In this document: positions 6,945 to 16,321 of the stretch, in pieces | How the letters are laid out: every line of letters begins with the position of its first letter | How positions within the stretch are numbered: the stretch's first letter is position 1 | From: CAYUVH01 sp964448135 | Lineage (GTDB): Bacteria > Verrucomicrobiota > Verrucomicrobiia > Limisphaerales > UBA8199 | Assembly: GCA_964448135.1 (NCBI GenBank) | Contig: CAYUVH010000029.1 | Coordinates: forward strand, 62,001 to 126,000 | Length of the DNA: 64,000 nt | Reading direction: 5' to 3' | Made by a program: the position numbers and the translations under genes | Notes under the pieces: model-generated | What the model saw: only the letters and a program-made list of their open reading frames with translations | Database searches by the model: none | Told to the model about the DNA's origin: nothing

Positions 6945-8459
6945 TCAAGCAATCGTTGTAACTTTAAGAAAGCCTCGCTCGACCATTTTTTGGACCAGGT
7001 CAGCGAAGGCTTCGAAGGGGAAGCCTTCGGGGAGTTCGGCGGCGGCGTGGGCTTCGTCGAAGATTTGGCGGACGGATTTGCTTCCTTGGAAACGGGCGAT
7101 GAGGGGGATGATCCAGCCGTCGAGGCGCAACGCGGCTTCGAAGCCGTCGTGGATGGCGAACATGAATTCAAGGGGAACGAGCTGGTTTTCGCGGACGCCG
7201 TGACGGGCGGTGAGTTCGAGGGCGGGGGCGAGGGTGGGTTTGGAGGAAGCGAGCCAGACGTTGAAGTTGGACGAGCGGGTGAAGCGCTGCCAGGCGAGGG
7301 CGTGTTCGAAATGCGCGGCGCGGGCGTCGGGCGTCATCTGGACGCGGATGGGAGCGACGGGAATTTTTGGTTGCGTGCGCTGCAGCCAGACGGCGCCGTA
7401 AACGAAACGGCGGGTGTTCAACGAACGAAGGCGCTCGAGCAACTGACGCGCGGCATCGGCGGAGAGGCATTGACCGCGGCGGCTCATGCTTTCAACGACC
7501 TCTTCGACGGACAGAATTTTTTCGAGGCCGAAGACAAGTTCGAATTCGTCGCGCGCGGGGCCGAGCCATTGCCAGACGCGTTGCTCGAAGTTGCCTTCGT
7601 TGGTGTCGCGCGCCACGCAGAGCACGACGGCGGTTCCGTTTGGGCGCAGATGCGCAGGGAGGCCTTCAATGACGCGGCGGGTGACTTCCTCACCGGTGTC
7701 GCCGCCGTCGCGATAGACCATGTTGGTGCCGGTGGCAGGGACGAAAGGCGGATGGGCGGAGATGAAATCGAACTGGCGGCCCGCGGCGGGCGAATAGAGA
7801 TCGCCACAGAGGCTTTCGACCGGGAGGCCATTCAGGCGGGCGTTGAATTCGGCGAACCAGGCGGAGCGCGGCGTGAGATCGGCGGTGGCGGAGGAACGGG
7901 CGGTGCGCGCGAGTTGAAAGGCGCCGATGCCGGTGCCACCGCACAAATCAAGGGCGTCTCCCCTGCTCTGTTCGGGCAGCAGTTTGAGGAAGCGAAGAGT
8001 ACCGCCGTAGATCGCGGGGAAAACGACATCTTCGGGTGGTGTGAGAACACCGCCTTCCGGGTCGTCGCGGCGGTCGGAGGCGCAGATGAAACCGGCGGCG
8101 GGATAGACCCACACCGGGCAGACGACGGCGGCAGGATCCTTGACGCCGTTCACCAACAAACCGAGGGAACGCAGAGCAGCGCAGACAGAATCACCGCATT
8201 GGGCGCGAGCTTCGGCTGCGGAGGTTTTCAGGCCGCGGACGAAGACGTCCACGCACCAGCGCAATGGCGCGGTGAAGCGGTCGGCGGGAGTTTCGTTCCA
8301 ACGCACGGCGCCGAGCTGGCCCAGGTCCGGGATCGCGAGCAGGCGGCAGAGGTTGGCGTCGTTGAAGGCGGCCTGGCGGAAGAATTCGCGGACGGTGGTG
8401 AATTCGGCGGGGGAGCCGAGACGGAGGGGGAGGTTGGGGATGGGAGCGGGGTCAGGCAT
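6945..8459 (-). CDS. Class I SAM-dependent methyltransferase, target unknown
   Basis: A 504-residue protein with a central Rossmann methyltransferase domain. SAM-binding motif I is ALDLCGGTGIGAF (about 181-193 of this start), and motif IV is ISAHPPFVPATG, matching the NPP(Y/F) loop of PrmC/HemK, RlmG and small-domain N-methyltransferases but with His in place of Asn/Asp. The N-terminal ~150 residues resemble the substrate-recognition part of such enzymes; the C-terminal ~170 residues are unassigned. The ATG at 8459 (MPDPAP) is preferred because the upstream extension runs into a dispersed repeat. It follows tssA on the same strand after 133 bp that contain this repeat, so membership of the secretion cluster is doubtful. 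The HPPF change may affect which group is methylated. Confidence 0.7.
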   Translation of the reverse strand: MPDPAPIPNLPLRLGSPAEFTTVREFFRQAAFNDANLCRLLAIPDLGQLGAVRWNETPADRFTAPLRWCVDVFVRGLKTSAAEARAQCGDSVCAALRSLGLLVNGVKDPAAVVCPVWVYPAAGFICASDRRDDPEGGVLTPPEDVVFPAIYGGTLRFLKLLPEQSRGDALDLCGGTGIGAFQLARTARSSATADLTPRSAWFAEFNARLNGLPVESLCGDLYSPAAGRQFDFISAHPPFVPATGTNMVYRDGGDTGEEVTRRVIEGLPAHLRPNGTAVVLCVARDTNEGNFEQRVWQWLGPARDEFELVFGLEKILSVEEVVESMSRRGQCLSADAARQLLERLRSLNTRRFVYGAVWLQRTQPKIPVAPIRVQMTPDARAAHFEHALAWQRFTRSSNFNVWLASSKPTLAPALELTARHGVRENQLVPLEFMFAIHDGFEAALRLDGWIIPLIARFQGSKSVRQIFDEAHAAAELPEGFPFEAFADLVQKMVERGFLKVTTIA

Positions 8460-8475
8460 GCGGTGGGATGGGGAG

Positions 8476-8566
8476 GAAGCTCCAAGGACCAAGCACCAAG
8501 GACCAGATAAACTTCAAACTCCAAGCGCCAAACTTCAGGGAAGCTTCAAGATTCAAACTTCGAGGC
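8476..8566. repeat. Dispersed repeat, family D copy 1 (CCAAGGACCAAG type)
   Basis: Degenerate short units (GAAGCTCCAAGGACCAAG, CACCAAGGACCAGATAAAC, CTTCAAACTCCAAGCGCC) fill the gap between tssA and the methyltransferase gene. The same units, reverse-complemented, occur at 57995-58054. Confidence 0.6.
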
Positions 8567-8592
8567 GCGGGTGCGGGCGATTTGATGAGCCT

Positions 8593-9651
8593 TTATCCTC
8601 CCGCCTGTTCGTCGAGGCTGCCGCCCATGCTGGGGCGGAGGGCGTCGACGTTGGCGAGGTTGAGCTCCTTCATCATTTCCACGAAGTTCATGGTGGCCAT
8701 TTTTTGCGCGCGGCGCAGGAGATACGGGATTGGGCTGCCGGGTTCGACCTGCTGATAGTAGAGGCACACGGCATCGAGGGCGCGGACGACGTCCTCGCGG
8801 GAGCGGACGGCGCCGCTGATGGAGAGCGCCGCCGAGGCTTCAGCGCCGGCGGTTTCCGTGGCAGCGGCGGCGCCACCGGCTTCGGCGCCGGCGGCGGGCT
8901 GGTAGGGTTGGAGGGCGACAATCATATCTTTGAGGTTCTTTTCGAGCTCGTCGAAGCTCATGGTTTTGCCGGCGGACAGGGTCGAAGTGAGAAACTGATC
9001 GAGGCCCTTGATGGCATCGAGGGATTCCTGGAGGGCCTGGATTTGGACGGCAAGCTTGTCAGCGTTGGCGCGGAGCACCGTGGCGATGGCGCCCAACAAG
9101 GGCGCGACGGTGGAAGAGGAACCGTCCTCGGGCTTCGCGCCGCGGGCGGAGAGAAGCAAATCGAAGGTGACCGGCGGAGCGCCACGCGGAGCGACGAGCG
9201 GCGCGCTGTAGAGATAATCAATGACGGTAAGCCAGCCCGACACTGAACCGCGCGGCGCAGTGAGGGAGCCGAGGATATTCAGCCGGTAGGTGGGGTCGTC
9301 GTTGTCCTCCTTGTCGAGGAGCGGATGGACGGTGGCCCATTGCTGCTCGAGCAGGGAGCGGATGAATTGCAGGCCGTCGCGAAAACCCGGCAGGCCGCCG
9401 GTGCGGAGGAGGCCGCAGCAATACATGATGGCCACGCGGAGGTGTTTGCCTTTGAGGAGCAGCGCCCCGGACTTGCGCTCGAGCTCACCCCAATCGGGCG
9501 GCTCGGCGGGCTTGCGGATGGAGCCGATTTCGATTTCGGGTTTGCCCTTGAGGAGCGTCTCCAGCTCGTCGAACTCCGGTTTATCGGAAAGGTCGGGGCC
9601 GGAGGGCGATTCGCCCGCAATCGGTTTAAGCAGTTCGTCCAGAGTAATCAT
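8593..9651 (-). CDS. tssA: Type VI secretion protein TssA (ImpA family)
   Basis: TssA caps or primes the type VI sheath and contacts the baseplate and membrane complex. The 352-residue product starts with a clear ImpA_N domain (LLKPIAGESPSGPDL, then FDELETLLKGKPEI and PDWGELERKSGALLLKGKHLR, about residues 6-70) and continues to LLEQQWATVHPLLDKEDNDDPTYR (about 102-125). The C-terminus has the short-type TssA ending, SREDVVRALDAVCLYYQQVEPGSPIPYLLRRA (about 282-313). An Ala/Gly-rich linker lies just before it. It is the last clear member of the secretion cluster. In a canonical system it would act with TssB/C sheath proteins, none of which are seen here, so its partner in this locus is open. Confidence 0.9.
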   Translation of the reverse strand: MITLDELLKPIAGESPSGPDLSDKPEFDELETLLKGKPEIEIGSIRKPAEPPDWGELERKSGALLLKGKHLRVAIMYCCGLLRTGGLPGFRDGLQFIRSLLEQQWATVHPLLDKEDNDDPTYRLNILGSLTAPRGSVSGWLTVIDYLYSAPLVAPRGAPPVTFDLLLSARGAKPEDGSSSTVAPLLGAIATVLRANADKLAVQIQALQESLDAIKGLDQFLTSTLSAGKTMSFDELEKNLKDMIVALQPYQPAAGAEAGGAAAATETAGAEASAALSISGAVRSREDVVRALDAVCLYYQQVEPGSPIPYLLRRAQKMATMNFVEMMKELNLANVDALRPSMGGSLDEQAGG

Positions 9652-9701
9652 AGACCTTCAAATAATGGGCGTGGCTGGTGGGTTTGGAAAGTCCGCCATG
9701 C

Positions 9702-12614
9702 TCAGGGGTGGTTGCGCACGACGCAACGGAATCCGGTTTCCTTTTTGATTCCAGAGTAATTCGTGGGGAGGAAAAGGTCTTTGCTCTGACCCGCCAGAGA
9801 ACGGTAGCTGAAGCCGGCGATTTCACCGCCCATCGAGCCGGACACCCACTCGCGCACATTGCCCAGCACATCGGAGAGGCCATTGGCCTGTGCGCCACGG
9901 GTGCCGATTGCGACCGGCTCTTTAAGCGCCTGGGCACTCCCATAACTGGTGACTTCATTGCGCAGGCGATTGGTGGACAGGTTCCACGCGGCCGGGACCT
10001 GGTCTTCGGTAATTCCCGCGGCGGCGAGCCACTCGGCCCGGGAGGGAAGTTCGTAAGTGCGCTTGTCCTGCTGGCTGAGCGCCGCGCAAAACGCCTGGGC
10101 GTCTTTGTAGGAAAGGTTGTCCACGGGAAGATTGTCGCCCAGCCCGACCTGGGCATCCGGCAGTTTTCCCATGACCTGACGATACTGGGCCTGCGTCACC
10201 TCGTATTCGCCAACGTAAAGACCCTGGGGTGGAATGTTCGCGAGCCACACAAAGATCATGCCAAGGCTGTTGGTAAGCAAAGGCTGCGCCGGCAGGGGCG
10301 CGGGGTTTGCCTGGGCGGCCGGAACCGCTGCCGCTGCCGCAGCGGCAGCCACCGCAGCGGTTTGTTTTATCCGATCCTGAACCTGTTGTACCAACGCGGT
10401 GGCGGACTCGTCGCCAGGCCGCAACGCGAGGGCGGCCTGCGCCTGGCCGAGGGCTTGATTGTTATCGCCCGCGAGCAACGCCGCGCGCGCGCCTTCGACG
10501 TTCGATTTATACTGACGATCCACCTGCTCCTGGTGCGCCGCAGCCTGGAACCCGGCCTGCGCCTGGTCGCGGACCAGCGCCGCCTCCGCGTCACCGGGTT
10601 TGATTTTCAAAGCGTTCAAGGCTTGATCGCTGGCCGCGCGAAAATCCCGGGCTTTAAGCGCGGCATAGGCAGCGGTGAGCGCAGTTTGATAGTCCTGCTG
10701 TTGCTTTAAGGTGGCGTGCTCAGCATCGAGGTCCTGCTTGAGTTTTGCGGCGACGGCGGCACTTTTGATTTGGGCGTCGGCGTTCGCCTGCAAGGCGATG
10801 GCCGTCGTGTCGTCGGGCTTTAGTTTCAAAGCGGTCTCAGCCTGCTTCAGCGCTTCGGAGTAATCCTTGCGATCGTAAGCGGCTTGCGCAGCGGAGACCA
10901 CCGTCTGAAACTGTTGGGTCGCCTCAGCCGCTTTGGCGGCCGCGACGCGCCGTGTTTCGATGTTGGATCTAAGTTCCAAAGCGGCGGGATCATTCGGCTT
11001 AAGGGAGAGTGCCTCCTCCGCGTGCCGCAAGGCCACGTCAAATCCTGTATTTCGATTCAACTGCGTTTGTGCTTCAGCCATCGCCGCCTGGTATTTTCTT
11101 TCTTTGTCCGACGCGGCTTGAACGGAAGCCTGTCCCGTTCGTGCTGATTCGAGCAGCTTGGAAGCTGTTTCATCATTGGGCTTTGCCTTTAAAGCTGCCT
11201 GAGCCTGGGTGATGGCCGCAGCGTAATCCTTTTTTTGATCGGCGGCGCGGGCCGCGCTCAACGCCGCATCATAGGTGGCCTGCGCGCGTTTGACGGCCAG
11301 TTCGGCTTCGGTTTCGACAGGTTTGGAGGGCTCGGTTTTGGGGGGATTAGGATTAGGATTAAGAGTAGGATTAGGAGGAGAAGAAGAGGGAACGGGAGTC
11401 GCGGGAGGAGGCGAGGGAGCGGCAGGCGCGAGAGCGGGCTGGGCGGCGGGCGGAGGTGAATTGTTCGCCACTTGCGTAGTGCCGGTCTTGGGGGCGAAGA
11501 ACCATACGCCTCCCGCGGCGAGGGCAGCCAGCAACAGCAGCGCGCCGAAAAAGAAAGGGAACCTGGATTTGCGCGTCGTCGTGGTATCCGGCGACGTGGA
11601 CGCGGGGGATTGCGCCGGAGCGGCGGGCGGAGCTGATTTGGAGGCGAAGCTCGTGGCCGTTTCTTCTCCGCTGAACCGCGCAGCGACCGCGTCGAACTGC
11701 TGCTGGGAGGCGGCGGCCAATTCGTACGGGATCTGGGTGGTAAGCGGCAGGGCTTTGAGCGACGCCTGAAGGCAGAAGAAATCACCGGTCACAGGTTCGC
11801 CGATGACGACGTCGAACCAATCCACGCCGGGGCGCACGAGAAACAAGAGGGGAGTGGACTCCGGAAACACGGTGCGGAGAAACGCGGACCAGAGCGAAAT
11901 GGCTTCGTTGCGGGACTGGCCGGCAGTGGGCAGACGCAGATGGCAGGATCGGGCGGCACCGGGCGCCCCGCCCCGCCCCGTCAATCCGGGCGCGGCGGCG
12001 AGCTCATGCAGCACGCGCCGAAAGCCCACCGAATCCGGACCGAGATCAGGATGCTGCAGGAAGCGACGGCGGGCGTCCGCGGAAGGCGGAACTGCGGCAT
12101 GGGCGGAGGAATCACCCGAAAGCAACCGTTCCAGGCCGGCCTTCGTGGACAGGCACGCGGATTTGACTTCGTCGGCGACGCCGGCGGCGCGGCAGGTTTC
12201 GCGCAACTGTTCGAGCACCGGCAGGACTTTGGCGAGCATCCAGGCCGGCGCCACGCCTCCGCCCTCGGCGCAAACGACCATCGGATATTTCGCGCGGCCC
12301 TTGCCGTCGCGCGAGGACCACATCAAGCCGGCGATGACCAACCCCGGCCCGAGCCACAGAATCGTGTGATCGAAATCGGCGAGTCGTTTGTCCGCGTCGA
12401 GTTTTTCCCAGGCGCCCGCGTCGATCTGGCCGCCGACCCCGGCGACATAGAGCGTTTGGCGGGCCTGGGCCAGGGTGTCGGTTTCCAGGCCGAGACCGAG
12501 GATGTGATCGTCCCAGCCGGGATGTTTGCCGAAGGCGTCGAGAGTGATGCAGGGCCCGCCGTTGGGTCCGCCCGCGCCCGCGGTTCCTTTCCGGCGTTGG
12601 AACAAATCTTTCAT
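9702..12614 (-). CDS. TagF-domain, TPR-like and SUMF1-domain fusion protein
   Basis: A 970-residue composite. Residues about 24-160 match the TagF family (TLDAFGKHPGWDDHILGLGL, FDHTILWLGPGLVIAGLMWSS), a cytoplasmic post-translational regulator of type VI assembly. A single membrane helix follows at about 352-374 (FPFFFGALLLLAALAAGGVW), then a Pro-rich linker (about 386-432), five TPR-like helical repeats (about 440-745, e.g. AAITQAQAALKAKPNDET, EALKQAETALKLKPDDTT) and a C-terminal formylglycine-generating-enzyme-like (SUMF1) domain (about 780-965: YVGEYEVTQAQYRQVMG, YELPSRAEWLAAAG, LSDVLGNVREWVSG, ETGFRCVV). The layout places TagF in the cytoplasm and SUMF1 in the periplasm. SUMF1-like domains often act as binding modules rather than enzymes. 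Part of the linker is encoded by a GGATTA-like DNA repeat (11342-11376). The genes before and after are tssM and tssA. Confidence 0.85.
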   Translation of the reverse strand: MKDLFQRRKGTAGAGGPNGGPCITLDAFGKHPGWDDHILGLGLETDTLAQARQTLYVAGVGGQIDAGAWEKLDADKRLADFDHTILWLGPGLVIAGLMWSSRDGKGRAKYPMVVCAEGGGVAPAWMLAKVLPVLEQLRETCRAAGVADEVKSACLSTKAGLERLLSGDSSAHAAVPPSADARRRFLQHPDLGPDSVGFRRVLHELAAAPGLTGRGGAPGAARSCHLRLPTAGQSRNEAISLWSAFLRTVFPESTPLLFLVRPGVDWFDVVIGEPVTGDFFCLQASLKALPLTTQIPYELAAASQQQFDAVAARFSGEETATSFASKSAPPAAPAQSPASTSPDTTTTRKSRFPFFFGALLLLAALAAGGVWFFAPKTGTTQVANNSPPPAAQPALAPAAPSPPPATPVPSSSPPNPTLNPNPNPPKTEPSKPVETEAELAVKRAQATYDAALSAARAADQKKDYAAAITQAQAALKAKPNDETASKLLESARTGQASVQAASDKERKYQAAMAEAQTQLNRNTGFDVALRHAEEALSLKPNDPAALELRSNIETRRVAAAKAAEATQQFQTVVSAAQAAYDRKDYSEALKQAETALKLKPDDTTAIALQANADAQIKSAAVAAKLKQDLDAEHATLKQQQDYQTALTAAYAALKARDFRAASDQALNALKIKPGDAEAALVRDQAQAGFQAAAHQEQVDRQYKSNVEGARAALLAGDNNQALGQAQAALALRPGDESATALVQQVQDRIKQTAAVAAAAAAAAVPAAQANPAPLPAQPLLTNSLGMIFVWLANIPPQGLYVGEYEVTQAQYRQVMGKLPDAQVGLGDNLPVDNLSYKDAQAFCAALSQQDKRTYELPSRAEWLAAAGITEDQVPAAWNLSTNRLRNEVTSYGSAQALKEPVAIGTRGAQANGLSDVLGNVREWVSGSMGGEIAGFSYRSLAGQSKDLFLPTNYSGIKKETGFRCVVRNHP

Positions 12615-12642
12615 GATCGCGTTCCCGTTGGCGCGCGAAGAA

Positions 12643-15600
12643 TCACCTGGGCCAGAGCTCGGGCTTGGGCAGCGGCTGATTCACCTGCAGCTCAAGCACG
12701 ACGCCCCGGGAGCCGACGACGGCTTCCTTGAAATCCCAACGCACGCGCCAGTTTTTCCCGTCAATGGATTGTGCGCGATGATCCTTGATCAACCTCGGCA
12801 ACGGCCAGTCGGCGATGCGATCGGTCAGCGAATGGTCCGCGTTGTCGCGGCAGAAGAGCGTGGTCGCGGCGTTGAGCGAACCTTCGCCGAGCGGAATCAA
12901 ATTCTCCTCGCCGGTGACTTCCTTTTCCTCGCCCTCCTGCGAACCGAAATTCAGCCGGAACCAGCGATACGTGCGGGTGAAGTTATAATCGCTGCCGTCC
13001 TTCATGAGATGCGGCACGAAAAAGGCCTTCATCCCGGAAACCGTCAGGCCGGCCTTGTCCTCAACGAGCAGGGCGTTGGCGATGCGCGAGCGGGCATCCA
13101 CTGCCGCGCGCAAACCGTCAATCGCAGCCGACGAACCCCAGGCGGGATTCGCCAGCTCGTTGATCATCTGCGAAAGGAGCTTGTTGGCCTGGACCACGGC
13201 GTTCGCATCCATGGTTTTGGTGGAATCCAGCAATATGGGAAAGCCGAGCTGATTCCGATCGAGGTCGCGGCCAATCGCCTGGAGGATGGCTTCCTTGCCG
13301 CGAGCAACCAGTGGTCGGAGCCCCTCGATTTTGGATGCCTGCTGCTGCAACGCGCCCGCGGCATCCAGATCGGCTTCCATGCGCACCAGCCAACTGCGGG
13401 CGTTCGTCATCTGCATGAGATTGCCGCCGGTGGTGATCTCGAGCTGGCGCAGTTTGTTGGAAACGGCCGCTGAATAGGAGGCAAGGAACTCAGTGCGAAG
13501 CCGTTGCTCGGCATTGGCAGCCAGGCGGGTGCTGGCGTTGACCGCCTGCGCGCTCAAAGGCCCTTTGTAACTGGCAAGATTGGTACGAAACTCATCCGCG
13601 CGCGCCGTGAGCCCGGAATACAACACCCATTTATTACCGATGAGTTCCTCGGCATTGACGGGTGTGGAGGCGAGGGCGCAGGCGTTGGAGTAAAGGTCCC
13701 AGCGCAATTCAAACGCGGGTTTGGGATTGTTTCCGACGCGGGCCAGATAATTGTAGTCGAGATCGTCCAACCAATTCCGGCGCGAGTCGTGTTCAGTCGA
13801 TACGTTCGCGGCGGCCTGCGAGCCGAAGGACTTCAGCTTGTCGAGCGTCTCAGGCAGCAGACCCGTCGTCAGCTTCTGTTTGGATTCGGGAAGCTTCGCC
13901 TGGATGAGGGCGATGGGCGGGCGCAGCGCGGAGGCCGAGGCCTCGGCCGCCTTGCCTTTCAAAGTTTCATAGCCGGCGGCAAAGGTCGCCAGGGACTCGT
14001 TCGCGGGACGGGAAGCGGCCTCCCATTTCCGCCAACTGGCATCCACGGCGGCTTTGGATTGCGTGAGATCGGAACACGTGCCGGCGGAGTTGGAAACCCA
14101 GGCCAGTTCGCGGTCGCGATAGATCCGCAGGTTGTCCGCCAGCTCATTCAAAGCTTTCAACTGGCGATCGATGTTGGTGCGGGCGTAGGCGCTGGCGGTT
14201 TGATAGCGGTCGAGTCCGCTCGTGATTTCCGGATTGCGGGCCAGGTTGTCTGCGCGAAGCAAGACGGTGGGCGGCCAATCGGCAGCCTTGGAATTCTTTT
14301 TGGAATCATACGTCCAGGAAAACACGTCCACGAGATTGGTGTCCGGCACCCAATTCGTTTCCATGAGGTAGGACATGAACGTTTTGAGATACCGCGTGGC
14401 GGCGGCGCCACTGTTGATGGTGAAGGTATTGTTGGGCCCGGAGATGGTGTCCGACTGCAACTGAACGAGCGACACCACCGCTTCGCCGTGGCGCTGCAGC
14501 GCGGCGAGGTCGCCGGGCGCGGGATCCACGGAGGCCAGCTTTTTGCGGGTGGCGTCCACGATGGGCTTGAGCACGCTGGCTTCAAGGATGATTTCCTCCG
14601 CGTGCGGGCGTTCGCGCACGCTGCCGGCATTGATCCACGCCATGGGCCGAAACACCAGGCTGATGGCGAGCGGCTTTTCGCTCACGCGCTTCAATTGCTG
14701 GAGATATTGCGGGAGGGTGAGCTTGTCCACGCCCTCGACGTAGTTGGTGGAGAGGGCGAAGTGAAATGGTTCATTCGGCGGCGCGGCCACGATGGGAGCC
14801 TTCCAGCCCAGTTGGATGTTGCCGGCGCCGGCCTGCCAGTAAGACAATTCGGAAAGCACGCTGCGCTTGAGGCTGCTGTAGCCGAGACCCGCGAGAATGA
14901 GCAGCAAAAGCAGCGCGCCGCCGGCCGTGCCGAAAATGGCCACCTGCCGCTGGCGCAGCAGCTTGAGGGTGTTGGTCGCCCGGGTGACGAGGCCGGCCTC
15001 GCGAAACACCTTGTCCTTGAACAGATCGCGCAGGAAGAACGCGCGATTCTTTTCCCAGAGGCTGCGTTCTCCCGGTAATTGATCGAGGCTCAGACCCGTG
15101 GCCTGCGCAATGGCCTCGTCGAGCGCCTGCCCTTCGCGCATCGAGGACGTGAAATAAATGCCGCGTAGAAAAACGGGTTTCGCGGACCATTCGCCCGCGA
15201 TAAAAATGGTTTCCAGGTAACGGCGAAGCCGCGGCGCCAGGCGCAGCACGCTTTCGGGAAACGCGAACATCGAATCCACCTCATCCAGCCGGCGCGTCGG
15301 CGAGGAGGGTCCCTTGCCCAGCTGATAGGTGGCGGAGAAAAACTGCTGGGTGTCGCCGCCCAGGCGGCCCGCGGCGGAAGTTTCCCGGATCAACGCAAGC
15401 CGGCGGCGGCGCAGGCGCGTCGCGAGATCGCGCAGGTGCTGCTCCACGAGCTCGGGACGGAAACCGGAGTCGAGCGGGTCCGGATTCGACCAGCCGAACA
15501 TCTGGTATTGAAAATCGGGATCGTTGACGTCGAAGAATTCGCGGAAGCCGGTGAGCAAGTCGCACTTCGTGACCAGCAGATACACGGGGAAGCGGACATC

Positions 15601-16320
15601 GAGCGTGCGCTGGATGAGATCAAGCTGCTGGGCGAGGCGGCTGGCCTTCGAAGAGATGGTATCGGCAGCGTCGCGGATGAGGCTGTCCACGGAGAGCACG
15701 AGGAACAGACCGTTGATCGGGCAATCCGGCCGGGTGCGCTTGAGGAGGCGGAGGAATTCCTTCCATTCCGGAGTTTCGCCCGGCTTGGCGTCGTTGAAAA
15801 CCATGGAGCCGGCGGTATCGAGAATGATGCTCTCATTGGTGAACCACCAATCCATGTTGACGGTGCCGCCCGAGCCCTGGAGCTCATCCTGCATGCCGGG
15901 CGGGAAATCAATCGAGGAATGGCGGATGGCTTCGCTTTTGCCGGAGCCGGATTCACCGATGATGACGTACCAGGGAAGTTTGTAGAGGTCCTTGCCGCGG
16001 CTCTTGAATTCCTGGAGGCCGGTCTGGAATTTCTGGCGGACGCGATCCAGGTTCGCGCGCTGGGTGGGGTCGCTGATCACCTTGGGCGCGGCGGCGGTCT
16101 GGGCTTCGACGGCGGAGGTGAATTGCTCGCGCTCGCGGCGGGCCTTGCGGCGCTGCCAGAGCATGTAGCCGCCGAAAAACAGCACGAACAGAACGACGAT
16201 CGAGAGGGCAATGATCAGCGAATACGGGTACGGCAAGAGGAAGGCGGAACCGAGCGACCCGAGGCCAACCGCGCCGAGCACCCAACGCCCCCCGCCGGCA
16301 AATGTGGAATTGTCTTCCAT
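12643..16320 (-). CDS. tssM: Type VI secretion membrane protein TssM (IcmF family)
   Basis: TssM is the large inner-membrane subunit that spans to the periplasm and, with TssL and TssJ, anchors the type VI machine. The 1225-residue product has the family layout: N-terminal helix or helices (about 27-54), a cytoplasmic GTPase-like domain with P-loop GESGSGKS (about 122-129), DTAG (about 167-170) and TKCD in VYLLVTKCDLL, then a second membrane segment (GTAGGALLLLLILAGLGYSSL, about 465-490) and a long periplasmic C-terminus. The Walker A is intact, unlike in some TssM proteins. It starts 1 bp after the tssL stop. No TssJ lipoprotein gene is seen to complete the usual TssJLM complex. Confidence 0.95.
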   Translation of the reverse strand: MEDNSTFAGGGRWVLGAVGLGSLGSAFLLPYPYSLIIALSIVVLFVLFFGGYMLWQRRKARREREQFTSAVEAQTAAAPKVISDPTQRANLDRVRQKFQTGLQEFKSRGKDLYKLPWYVIIGESGSGKSEAIRHSSIDFPPGMQDELQGSGGTVNMDWWFTNESIILDTAGSMVFNDAKPGETPEWKEFLRLLKRTRPDCPINGLFLVLSVDSLIRDAADTISSKASRLAQQLDLIQRTLDVRFPVYLLVTKCDLLTGFREFFDVNDPDFQYQMFGWSNPDPLDSGFRPELVEQHLRDLATRLRRRRLALIRETSAAGRLGGDTQQFFSATYQLGKGPSSPTRRLDEVDSMFAFPESVLRLAPRLRRYLETIFIAGEWSAKPVFLRGIYFTSSMREGQALDEAIAQATGLSLDQLPGERSLWEKNRAFFLRDLFKDKVFREAGLVTRATNTLKLLRQRQVAIFGTAGGALLLLLILAGLGYSSLKRSVLSELSYWQAGAGNIQLGWKAPIVAAPPNEPFHFALSTNYVEGVDKLTLPQYLQQLKRVSEKPLAISLVFRPMAWINAGSVRERPHAEEIILEASVLKPIVDATRKKLASVDPAPGDLAALQRHGEAVVSLVQLQSDTISGPNNTFTINSGAAATRYLKTFMSYLMETNWVPDTNLVDVFSWTYDSKKNSKAADWPPTVLLRADNLARNPEITSGLDRYQTASAYARTNIDRQLKALNELADNLRIYRDRELAWVSNSAGTCSDLTQSKAAVDASWRKWEAASRPANESLATFAAGYETLKGKAAEASASALRPPIALIQAKLPESKQKLTTGLLPETLDKLKSFGSQAAANVSTEHDSRRNWLDDLDYNYLARVGNNPKPAFELRWDLYSNACALASTPVNAEELIGNKWVLYSGLTARADEFRTNLASYKGPLSAQAVNASTRLAANAEQRLRTEFLASYSAAVSNKLRQLEITTGGNLMQMTNARSWLVRMEADLDAAGALQQQASKIEGLRPLVARGKEAILQAIGRDLDRNQLGFPILLDSTKTMDANAVVQANKLLSQMINELANPAWGSSAAIDGLRAAVDARSRIANALLVEDKAGLTVSGMKAFFVPHLMKDGSDYNFTRTYRWFRLNFGSQEGEEKEVTGEENLIPLGEGSLNAATTLFCRDNADHSLTDRIADWPLPRLIKDHRAQSIDGKNWRVRWDFKEAVVGSRGVVLELQVNQPLPKPELWPR

Positions 16321-16321
16321 A

